Origin: Rodentolepis nana
Taxonomy: Eukaryota > Platyhelminthes > Cestoda > Cyclophyllidea > Hymenolepididae
DNA length: 14,098 nucleotides
Assembly (NCBI GenBank): GCA_900617975.1
Contig: UZAE01014476.1
Span: forward strand, 1 to 14,098
Direction: 5' to 3'
Part shown: in pieces, positions 1 through 8,446 of the stretch
Position numbering within the stretch: the first letter of the stretch is position 1
Layout: each line of letters begins with the position of its first letter
Notes under the pieces: generated by a model
Seen by the model: only the letters and a program-made list of their open reading frames with translations
What the model was told of the DNA's origin: nothing
Database searches by the model: none
Made by a program: the position numbers and the translations under genes

Positions 1-38
1 ATCAAAACGCCTGCCATTTGAAATAAATAAATAAATAA
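1..38 (+). mobile_element. SINE-like repeat, copy A, 3' end only
   Basis: This is the last part of a plus-oriented copy of the dispersed repeat described at 3645-3948. It begins inside the conserved 3' segment ATCAAAACGCCTGCCATTTG and continues into a tail of four to five AAAT units. The 5' part lies outside the window, so neither its length nor a target-site duplication can be judged. Assignment rests on near-identity of this segment to the 3' ends of the copies at 3645-3948, 11979-12305 and 13642-13912. Confidence 0.8.
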
Positions 39-1019
39 ACGTAATTAAACTAGCCATTTGGCGAAGTAAACTGAAACGTATGACTCATAATTAACTAAAT
101 CGAAGTAGAGCTGAGTTCGTTTAGGACACTTCGGAAATATGAGACAAGAAATTTACTAACACGTGTGATTCACTCAGGGGGTTAAAAAGGGTGGCCAGTA
201 AAGACTTGAACCTACTTTAACCGCATCTCTAGGTCACCGTTGCTAGTCGGGGGAAAGCAGATGCTAGCATATTGTAAACATCAATGTGGGGTGATGGCTA
301 TTCCTATTCCGGCCTCATCATCGCGTGACTTAGGGCTGAATGGATTGACTACGACTATGTGGACTTCAAGATGACCTCTTAAACATCAGCTCATTTATTT
401 TGTGATGTAAATACTTCACTGATGGCCATTAAGGCTAACAAAATAAACAGATTATTGGCCAAATTCATCATGAGCCTCTTAAAATATTATATTTCTGATA
501 CCATTAAATAGTTATAAGGATAAATAAAAGGGTACTACACGAAATTATTGAGAAAGGGAGTTTCTAATATTCAAGCAGATAGCAAAACACAAACACTACG
601 TTAATTGAATAAATATAATTAATACAGCGCTGAATTTAACTATTTGAGACCGATAAGTATATATTTGATATACTATTGCTATCATAAACGGTGTTTCAGA
701 TTCGATTGCCGACTTAGTCCTATCAAAAAATCAATAGGTTGAGTTAAACTAGAACAGCATTAATTGATCAATATATCAATGATCTTTAAATAAACATAAA
801 TCATTATGAGATTAAGTTTAAACCATGAATTAATTATTTTTTCAACCTTTCCATAGCAGTCCTATCTTTATTCAAAAAATCTTGAAAAGTGAAAAAAAAA
901 CTTTTTTACGCTATGCGATAAAGCATACGAGCCTTTGAATGAGTCAATAAAAATAAAAGAACATAAATAATAACTCACAGTGTAAATTGAAGGATAGGAA
1001 GATAAGGATAAATAAGGAC
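39..1019. other. AT-rich non-coding stretch with a GC-richer patch
   Basis: No supported gene is visible. Most of the stretch is AT-rich with frequent stops in all frames. Bases about 160-375 are clearly richer in G and C than their surroundings and include the possible tRNA-like promoter described separately. That patch may be the remains of another interspersed repeat, but no second copy of it is recognisable in this window. Confidence 0.5.
184..252 (-). repeat. Possible tRNA-like (pol III type 2) remnant
   Basis: On the minus strand, TAGCAACGGTG (235-245) fits the A-box consensus TRGYNNARNNG at ten of eleven positions. GGTTCAAGTCT (202-212) contains a full match to the core B-box pattern GWTCRANNC. 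A run of five T residues (184-188) follows, as in a pol III terminator. The spacing between boxes is about 11 bases shorter than in an ordinary tRNA, and I see no 7-bp acceptor stem. It is therefore at best a decayed tRNA pseudogene or SINE head, and coincidence is possible. Confidence 0.25.
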
Positions 1020-1275
1020 AAAGTCATGACACCACTAGCCCAAGAGGAGAGTGAAGGAGTGACTTGGCGATAAGAGCAAAACCCTGTGTGACAGAGCGTT
1101 GACTTCGCATCGACCAATCGTCGCACGAGTTTGTGCCCCAAAATATTGGATAGCAGTGACCCAACAGAACGCCGGATAGCGCGTGAACCGGGGACTTGAC
1201 TGTCCTTGCGGGATATGGTTGCCTGAATGAATCATCCTTAATGGCTAACCCTAGCTCTGCATATCCAGGCATCCT
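1020..1275. repeat. GC-rich island, probable degraded repeat, unidentified
   Basis: This segment is roughly half G+C (53-57 percent over 1081-1200) against a window that is mostly about one third. The boundaries with AT-rich DNA are fairly sharp. Several frames on the minus strand stay open for 60-80 codons at once, which is what low stop-codon density in GC-rich DNA produces. None of the translations shows a motif I recognise. It may be an old transposable-element fragment, but no second copy in the window supports this. Confidence 0.3.
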
Positions 1276-2122
1276 TTATTCCAGTTATTTGACATTGAAT
1301 AGAATGTGACGTAGTGTCACCACATGTAGCTTCGAACATCCTCATATCTGCGTTAGTGTTTGGCTGAAATAAGGTCAAAATACAAGTTAGAGAACCTGGC
1401 AAAAAATTAATACACTAGTTACTTTTAACAACAGCCAAGGTTCCATTTAGCCAGTCCGTCTTACTCTTGACTGTAGGAACACAATCATTTGCGAGAAAAT
1501 GTGGAGAACTGGCCTGAATAAGTATATCTATTCATACTTCATGGGATTTAATACAAATTGTGCACAATCGAAGTCACCAAAATCGTATTTCAATTTAAGA
1601 TCAAATTATTTGAGAAGTCTTATGTTGTGCTAAGAGGAAATATTTACGGAAAAATATACTTAAATGATAAATATTGGTTGTGATACTTACTAACAATAAA
1701 TAAAGGAAGAATTACGAATGGAGAACATTCTCCAGAGTTCTTTGAATTTCTATTCGTTTTTTAGCATCTGAGAGAAAATCAATTTGCTCGTCGAACAAAA
1801 CTAACAGTTTATTGAAAATCAGATCTTATACTGCGCCTAAGATCACAAATGTGCTTAAACAAATAAACTGAAGGCTGACTACCAAAGAACGAACTAACAT
1901 CTAGTTATACTTTATTTACTTAAGTAGCTGAAGTCGCCTAAGCTCAATCATGGAAGTGGAAAGTACAATTCTGATCATTTAAGAAGACCAGTAAGGCTCG
2001 GAAATAATGGAGCCCTCCATTGCTCGAAGTGTTGCCAAAATATAAGATGAATTCGAGCAAAAAACCTGGTTGAATTAAGTAGATGCACAGTGAGCAATTT
2101 GCTAACTTTATGATGTCAGTAT
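1276..2122. other. AT-rich non-coding stretch, nothing recognised
   Basis: No open frame with recognisable motifs, RNA gene or repeat copy was found between the GC-rich patch and repeat copy B. A small inverted repeat, GTGAC and GTCAC around five bases, sits near 1306-1320 and is too short to interpret. Confidence 0.5.
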
Positions 2123-2442
2123 GGGGTGTGGGATAGACTTACCTCCTCGTGGTGCACCCTGGGCAACGTATACTCATACGGCAAAAAAGTCTATTAACCG
2201 GCAGTTGACTTCTCACTTCAAATTACCATGACAACACTGTATGTCATCTTCGACACCTACAGCAGTACTCATCTTACACTTTCTGAGCCTTTCTGTCTAT
2301 TTTAAATCTGTGAATCACTCTTCTATCCCCCCTCCCGAATTCTTCTCACTTTGATTTTCCTCCTCTCCTCTGTGAAGCTTGAAGTCTACTAAAAGGCTAA
2401 TGATAACTATCAAAACACCTACCATTTGTTATAAATAAATTA
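2123..2442 (+). mobile_element. SINE-like repeat, copy B, near full length
   Basis: This plus-oriented copy of the roughly 300-bp dispersed repeat starts at GGGGTGTGGGATAGAC. It runs through the shared blocks GGTGCACCCTGGGCAACG, ACTCATACGGCAAAAAAGTC, a pyrimidine-rich middle and CTAATGATAACTATCAAAAC. It ends in an ATAAATAAATTA tail. Unlike three other copies, I could not find a convincing target-site duplication at its borders, so the duplication has decayed or the true ends differ by a few bases. No open reading frame is conserved between copies, which fits a non-autonomous element. Confidence 0.8.
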
Positions 2443-3629
2443 TTAGTGTGTATAGGATTTGGTATCATTTAATCCAATATCTCAAGAGATGAGAAGATTG
2501 GACAAAGGAGTTACAGTTCAATTAAGGAACAGATGATTAAATTATGTTGAAGTCGGAACTTCCTCGAGAGAATTTATTTTTAGATTACAACTCTAAGGGG
2601 AATGAAAAGCCACACATTTTATATTTTGCGTAAAAAAAATTTCCCACGATTAACCATTAAAAGTCAAAACACCGACAAAATGGATATTTACCAGTGTTTA
2701 TTCTAGTATCAGGTATTCAGAAGGAATTTGTGATAGTGGACTGCTTTGAACTAAACCGGTGATTGAGATCAGTTAAATTACACACATGGGACTGATCAGT
2801 CATGTGTGACAGCTTAAGGGTAGAATATAAGCCCAGTTAAAAATTTGGAAAACGCTCAGGAGTGTCGGCCCTCAAAGTCTCACGTGTTTTTCGTCTAAAA
2901 TTAAATTGGAATACCTGTCTTTGAACTTCTATCAGCTGTTTCTTCTTTTTTAACTTAAGTTCGTATTAATTACCAAGGAAAGAGTTTTGGTGNAGTGTAA
3001 TCGGAGTTGATTCGAATAGCCCAACGGACACGATAATTGCACTTAGAATCTAGACGTTGCTTTGAGCAACTCACTGAAACGCGACTCATTACTCCACAGT
3101 CAGCGCAAAATATCTGACTCGAAATGTACACATTGTGAATGAAAACAGACACCAAATATAAACTAGAAGGGAATAAACATATTTATTTTAATTGAAATTA
3201 TTGTAATATCTAGTAAACGAGGTCCTCAAGCCTTTCAGCACTTCAAGGATTTACTTACAAATATATCGCTAATACAATTTGTAGACTGACACTTGCGAAT
3301 GTCGATGCTAATTGCTTTGACATTAAATATGACAGCAGTTATGCTTCTGTCTCAAAGGAGTTAAGTAGGGCAATTACCGCCTTAACAAGGCCTATGCAAG
3401 CAGTTTAATAGAATCAAAACATTCCGCCTTGACTAACTCTAACCATCATGCCCGGAGTTGAATAAGCATACATTCGATACATAATTAAACGACTTGTAGG
3501 AAAATGCAATGTTTTCATCGTCTTTTTTTAAATTACTTCAACCAAAAAATTAATTAACCACTAAAATAATCTCTGTGCTGTTATAATCAATTTTTACTTA
3601 ACCGAAGGGGCATTAAAGTGCTAAATGTT
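2443..3629. other. AT-rich stretch between repeat copies B and C
   Basis: No gene is supported. The stretch contains the palindrome at 2781-2808 and a single undetermined base at 2993. The only sizeable open frame across the N is on the minus strand and shows no recognisable motif. Confidence 0.5.
2781..2808. repeat. Near-perfect 28-base palindrome
   Basis: The left arm is CACACATG, then two unpaired G residues, then ACTGA. The right arm is TCAGT followed by CATGTGTG. All 13 arm positions are complementary and the only interruption is the GG bulge. The core ACTGATCAGT (2791-2800) is itself a perfect palindrome. The role is unknown; possibilities are a dimeric protein-binding site or the junction of abutting terminal inverted repeats. 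Confidence 0.7.
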
Positions 3630-3644
3630 TAATGTTCCGCAGAT
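3630..3644 (+). repeat. Target-site duplication, left copy of repeat C
   Basis: TAATGTTCCGCAGAT is repeated exactly at 3949-3963, directly flanking the element between them. A 15-base exact duplication is typical of target-primed reverse transcription. Confidence 0.9.
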
Positions 3645-3948
3645 GAGGTGTGTGATAGACTTAACTCCACGTGGTGCACCCCGTGCAACGTATACTCATA
3701 CGGCGAAAAAGTCCATTAACCGGCAGTTGACTTCTGACTTCAAACTGCCATGACCCCACTGTATGTCATATTCGACTACTTTCACAGTACTCACCTCACC
3801 TTTTTTCCACCTTATCTACCTTCGTCTTTGAAACACTCTTCTGTTCTGTTCTGTTTTCACTTTAATGTTCCTCCCCTCTGTGAAGCCTGAAGTCAACTAA
3901 AGGGCTAATGATAACTATCAAAACGCCTGCCATTTGATATAATGATAA
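3645..3948 (+). mobile_element. SINE-like retroposon, copy C, complete with duplication
   Basis: This is the best-defined complete copy. It is about 304 bases long, starts GAGGTGTGTGATAGAC and ends CATTTGATATAATGATAA, with an exact 15-base target-site duplication on both sides. Duplications of this length, a shared 5' start among copies and a simple A/T-rich 3' tail are established hallmarks of LINE-mobilised SINEs. LTR elements usually give 4-6 bases and most cut-and-paste transposons 2-9. No coding frame is conserved among copies. I see no convincing A and B boxes for an internal pol III promoter, so the 5' head may not be tRNA-derived. In this copy the ACTTACCT block found in other copies is changed to ACTTAACT. 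Confidence 0.85.
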
Positions 3949-3963
3949 TAATGTTCCGCAGAT
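3949..3963 (+). repeat. Target-site duplication, right copy of repeat C
   Basis: Exact repeat of TAATGTTCCGCAGAT at 3630-3644. The bases outside both copies differ, so the duplication is 15 bases. Confidence 0.9.
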
Positions 3964-4870
3964 AACACTCCGTTTTGACTGCTTAAAATTTTATTTAACG
4001 TTTGTTCGCCCAATAAAGGTTATGCTGAATAAATAAACAAATAAAGGCAGTTAAAGTTGCGGTGTCTGGAAAAAGATGCCGTCGATCAGTTTCTTTTTTC
4101 ATACTTCAGCTACCAAATCTTTTACATGCGCAGGCGAGATAAACAAGTCTGAATAAAAAAATCTAAACGTAACTATAAAATCCATATCCTCACTGCTTAA
4201 ATATGATCATCATCTTATTTAAATTGTAGCAGAATGTGCTAATAAGAGGCTGGCAGGGACCAAATAAATTGACTTGACTTGGATGCGTGAATTGGACAAA
4301 GGGAATGATTTTGTAATGGGAATATGGCGACATTTTAATACCATATTTACAAAGTGAATTAAGATAAAAACCATGGCGATCACTCACAAAGATTGTTTTC
4401 TCCTTCACGTTATGATTTATCGATGTCAGACGCTATTTAGAAATAATGGTTTTCCAGAAATACTTAAATTTCGATAATCTTAATCAAAGCAAAATTGAAC
4501 ATTTATGTCCAAATCGATGGACTCTGGTTTACCTTTTATTCTTTCCTGCGAAGTGTCGGGAATTGCGATGATTCTTCCTCGGTAAGAACTGTCTTAAAAC
4601 TCTTTGAGTTTCTTGCTAAGCTGTCAAAATAAAGCACTTAAGAATGCAAGCTCGATGAAATTAAATTAAAGAATACGTCTTTAAAGAGTTACCGAGATTT
4701 AAGTAGCAATGAAATCGTTCATTGCCCACACTTATAATTTCCAAGCGTAGTTGGGAAAGTGTTTTCAATATACTTATCTAGTCTAAAAGCTAGCATCACT
4801 GGGCATTGGTAAAGAGAAATTCGGATTTTGTCGGACCCTGAAATAGCAGGACTTAATCTCTCACTTATTA
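3964..4870. other. AT-rich non-coding stretch, nothing recognised
   Basis: Stops are frequent in all frames. The open minus frame around 4190-4408 has no recognisable domain and AT-rich composition typical of chance. The part just below 4871 could be the body of a SINE headed by the tRNA-like sequence at 4871-4936, since a pol III transcript from that head would read leftward through here. Confidence 0.45.
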
Positions 4871-4936
4871 AGTGCTAACGGTCATGGACTCTTGACCTCT
4901 GGTTTTGCACACGGACATGATAACCACTGCCACACT
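4871..4936 (-). repeat. Degenerate tRNA-Val-like sequence (pseudogene or SINE head)
   Basis: Read on the minus strand, this 66-base segment looks like a decayed tRNA. The outer 7 bases on each side (AGTGTGG and TAGCACT) pair with one mismatch and two G-T wobbles. AGTGGTTATCATGTC matches the D-arm region of animal valine tRNAs almost exactly, with three extra bases (GGC) before it. A T-arm-like hairpin follows, with a perfect 5-bp stem GGTCA/TGACC and an 8-base loop, one base longer than normal. The anticodon stem does not pair well, so it is not a working tRNA. The resemblance to valine tRNA is from family knowledge and not from a search. It could be a tRNA pseudogene or the head of a tRNA-derived SINE. 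Confidence 0.5.
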
Positions 4937-5159
4937 AATAATTAGTCAAACTTGTATATATCTTATAATTTTTAAAGATGAATATATCAAGCCAAGCCTT
5001 GTATTAAACCTCTGACAATTATTTTTATCTTCACTTTTACGCCTTCCCTCGATCTTAGGAGACCATTCCAATTTTACACATCGCTATTGGAGCCAAATCA
5101 GCACTTAATAGTTCAGATTGAAAATCTCGTCATCTAAGAAAAAACTAGATGGAGAAATT

Positions 5160-5193
<34 letters not shown>

Positions 5194-6060
5194 CGCGCAG
5201 TTTTTATGAAAGACAAGGAAATGAAATAATCGATTGCATTTCTACTTCTTGGAACAAGCATTGTTTGATTCGCACTTCGTCGCTTAAATAGTCTCATAAA
5301 AGTTGTCATTTTAAGTCAGGAAGGTAGGAATAGAAATTCGGTTTAATCAATGCCAATTCAAAAGGCGCGAGCGCATTTAATTAAATGACACTGTCCATAC
5401 TTTTGACTATTTATAAGTGTTCCGATGTCAAAATTGTCAAAATATTGGATTCAATAAGTTTAGATTTAAGAAACACATGAATATATCGGGCTTAACTGCT
5501 ATGAAGCGCTTATGAAACTAGACAAGATTATTGACTTCATTTCAAACACCCATTTTGTTGATTCAAATAAAATGCTAAACATCTTCAAAAAAACTATGAC
5601 TATGTCCACAAATACAGAACAACAGAAAGCCAAATATCTGCAAACCTGCATTGTTTCCGATTTAGGCTGTCTTGACTATTGCTGCTTGCCAAATACAATT
5701 GAATTTCGGCTTTGTTATGTAGTTGAGCAACAAAAGAATTCCAAACAAAGAGGATTAAGACAGCTTAATTGAAATAAATTAAGTTTTATCGATATCAATT
5801 ATCTACAATCTATTCCCCAACTAAGCCTCTCGAATTCGGTCAAGTCGCATATGCTATTGGAAAGTACATACATAAAATTAGGTCAAATTGTGACAGAGGT
5901 ATCAGTGGCTTGCAGGAGATAATTGGGAGCTGCAGGTAATATAGGAATTCCAAAGTAATTCCCAAGTATTGGGAGAATGTTAGTCAGGTTGAGTAAAACT
6001 TTGGTGGATAGGAAATGTCAGAAAAAAGCTTGGAGTCATCAGGTGAAACAAATATTAATT
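4937..6060. other. AT-rich non-coding stretch with a microsatellite
   Basis: Apart from the AG microsatellite, nothing is supported. An 86-codon open frame starts at 5512 on the plus strand. Its translation is AT-driven (rich in K, N, I, T) with no recognised motif, and frames of this length are expected by chance in a window of this size and composition. Confidence 0.5.
5163..5190 (+). repeat. (AG)14 dinucleotide microsatellite
   Basis: Fourteen uninterrupted AG units are followed by one further A. The length suggests it could vary between individuals. Confidence 0.95.
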
Positions 6061-6330
6061 TGTATCAAATGACAGAATTTATGATATTTATCATTAACCC
6101 TTTAGTTGACTTTGTGCTCTACAGATTGGAGGAACATTAAAATCAGAAAATTTTGAGGGGGAGGGGTGAAGAGTGATTTATAGATGTAATTGAGACAGAT
6201 ACAAAGGTAGAGAAAAGGGAAAAGAGAATATGACATACAGTCGAGTCATGGTAGTTTGAAGGGATGAGCTAACTGCCGGTTTATGAATTTATGGGTATAC
6301 CTTGCTCAGGGAGCATCTATCGCGTAATTG
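6061..6330 (-). mobile_element. SINE-like repeat, copy F, old and diverged
   Basis: This minus-oriented copy shows the family blocks with many substitutions. On the plus strand TATCAAATGACAG and TATCATTAACCCTTTAG correspond to the conserved 3' segment. ACAAAGGTAGAGAAAAGGG corresponds to the middle, and ATGACATACAGTCGAGTC and TAACTGCCGGTTTATGA to the 5' half. Similarity fades at about 6318-6330, where the 5' head should be. No target-site duplication was found. The divergence from copies C, D and E implies an older insertion. Confidence 0.7.
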
Positions 6331-8417
6331 ATGAAGGACTTGAGTTGGCTAAATGTCCATTAAAATTGGCTTCAAGTTTGAATCTGAATGAACTACTTGA
6401 GTGAAGTGATTTTTCATACGATAAACTCCTTTTCAAAAAAACCTTTAATGAATTTTGGTAAAAAGCGTTCAATGAATTGATCCTGGCTGGATACCCAGAT
6501 AAACAATATATGCAAGCTCAATTGAGTTAGAATTGACCCTGTCAGCAGTAAAAGTTTTAATCTTCTTGATACAGTCAACATTACTACGTATCAATAGATT
6601 GAAGAAGGCTAAACTTTATATAAGAGAGTTATTAATCCTCAACTTGTCCTTAGTTTAAGAGGGTCGACTGAACAGGCATTCCTTATTGAAAGAAACCGCC
6701 TATCAGAGTTTCGGGAAAGTTCTAATTTTTAATTATTCTTCTCCTCTTGTGCAATTATATCAGGCGTATGAGCACTAAAACTCTACTGAAATATTAGATA
6801 AGATTTAAATAGCCCAAATCGCAAAGTCAGAAATTGAATGAAGCATTTACCAGGGAAGGAGGCGTAGCAAATGGACCCAAAATATGAAGATCTGAAAGTC
6901 ATACTAAAACGATTTTCAGGACTTGAGTGGTTGTTGTGACATCTTAAGTATGCAAATGCAGATGTTTTAGCATAACAGAAATTTTTAGTCTCAACAACTC
7001 CTTTAAAACTAATTTTGATAATGTGGATCAATCATCATTCAAAATAAGCAATTAAAAATACCAATTGAGTGAGGTATTTTGCCAACATCGGGTCCAAAAT
7101 ATATGGTATAAGTCTATTCAATAATGTTATAAACTGGCTAGTGAAATTTCTAAGATCGAAAATTTAATTGTTAATACTCGAATAAAGGTAAAATAAATAT
7201 TTACGACCCTGCCCATGGAGTAGTAGATGATGACGTCAACATTACATTATGAAATATAAATAAGGGAAAGAATTTTACAAGAAAGAAGATGGTAAAAAAC
7301 AGAAAATAGAGTAGAGAATTCAGGAGAGCTTCAACTCAAAACAACAATTTACCTGATAATTTTATGGTCAATGCAAAGTAGAGTTCTTCGGTTTCTCTGA
7401 CTCGCACTTTTGCTGCTTCTTGATATTTAAGCTTTCAGCTAAGTTTATCCACGTTAAAGAGTTTTATAAATTCTAGAATAATTCGTTGAGAACTAAGTCA
7501 ATAAGTTGTTACCTATATATACTATTACAATGTATATATAAAAGCCTTGGATAAACAACTAGAATAAAACTTCTTCGAAATTAGCTAATATACCGCAATA
7601 GTATCTAGGATATAGAATACACGACCCGAATAGAGTTTATTACAGCCTTTTTAACGGACACAAAGCTCTATATTACTTAGCATTGACAATTGACCGCTGG
7701 TTACCGAGTTACCCCGGCACCAACAGTCACATTTTCTCGCGATGTACTCTTCATAATTAAGTGTCTATTACAACTTTAAATTGTGACCGAGTTGGTAATG
7801 GAAACCATTTTATATCTTCGCTGTTAACATGGCTCAAGATTGAAATAGTAATGAAGTTTAACATGCAGCTATAATTAAAACCGCATTTAGTAATTCACTA
7901 TTAAAACTGGCACTTTAAAGTCATTCATTCACAAGTTTACATAGGCAAGGGCGTTGCAATTTGCAAATATTAATAAAGAGAATACCCTAATTCGAATCTT
8001 CGTTGAATTATCAAAAAATATTAATCGAACATAGCTCATTGTATTATAAACTGGTTTCGAAAACAGAAACTTATGACTAAAAAATAACCGCGGTTTCAAA
8101 ACCAATAAAAAAAGTTGATGAGTGGATATCAAATTCATTAACTTTTAATTACTATATTAAGTTAATTAATCACCTAGAAAAATTTCAATTACTAACCAAT
8201 TGGAACTGATCATTCGATCAGTGTGCTATTTAAGATCTTTATGTTCGTGTATGTTCTGGTTATTCTAGTAATTTCAATTTCATCTACCTTCCAGTTTCAA
8301 TTAAAAACAGGATAGATTACATGTTTATTTTAATTGTAAATATTTAATTTACACTTGTTTTGTATATAGCTATTTTGTATCTCCTTTTATCAATGCATTT
8401 TTTCAAATAGAATGCTA
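6331..8417. other. AT-rich stretch upstream of the zinc-finger gene
   Basis: No exon, RNA gene or repeat copy is supported. Open minus frames near 6783-7031 and 7929-8138 have no recognisable motif. A nested inverted repeat is at 7504-7560, and a 7-bp hairpin (ACTGATC, loop ATTC, GATCAGT) is at 8205-8222. The promoter of the gene at 8447 should lie here if transcription starts nearby. The region has many TATA-like strings, so none can be singled out. Confidence 0.45.
7504..7560. repeat. Nested inverted repeat, potential hairpin
   Basis: An inner perfect 9-bp stem pairs TATATATAC (7514-7522) with GTATATATA (7532-7540) around a 9-base loop. An outer 7-bp pair, AGTTGTT (7504-7510) and AACAACT (7554-7560), encloses it. 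The unequal spacers (3 and 13 bases) make the whole structure imperfect. AT-rich DNA forms such repeats easily, so function is not implied. Confidence 0.5.
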
Positions 8418-8431
8418 TTTCTCATATTTAG
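8418..8431 (+). promoter_or_regulatory. Candidate splice or trans-splice acceptor before the start codon
   Basis: TTTCTCATATTTAG ends with AG at 8430-8431 after a pyrimidine-rich tract, 15 bases before the ATG at 8447. The stop TAG at 8429-8431 is in frame with the gene, so the coding frame cannot extend upstream without splicing here. In flatworms such an acceptor close to the ATG may receive a spliced leader. It could equally end a 5'UTR intron, or join an upstream coding exon in phase 0. Confidence 0.4.
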
Positions 8432-8446
8432 GCCTTATTGATCAAC

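Noticed and set aside
944..1272. Three overlapping minus-strand open frames
   Set aside because: They overlap in different frames within a GC-rich patch, where stop codons are scarce. None has a recognisable motif.
2993..2993. Undetermined base N
   Set aside because: It is an assembly uncertainty and not a biological signal; no called feature spans it.
3645..3948. Internal pol III A and B boxes in the repeat family
   Set aside because: Strings such as TGGTGCACCCT and GTTGACTTC only partly fit the consensus and are not well spaced, so a tRNA origin of this family is not claimed.
5512..5772. 86-codon plus-strand open frame
   Set aside because: Composition is AT-driven with no recognisable domain, and several frames of this length are expected by chance.
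8086..8095. AACCGCGGTT palindrome
   Set aside because: A single 10-base palindrome is within chance expectation and has no supporting context.
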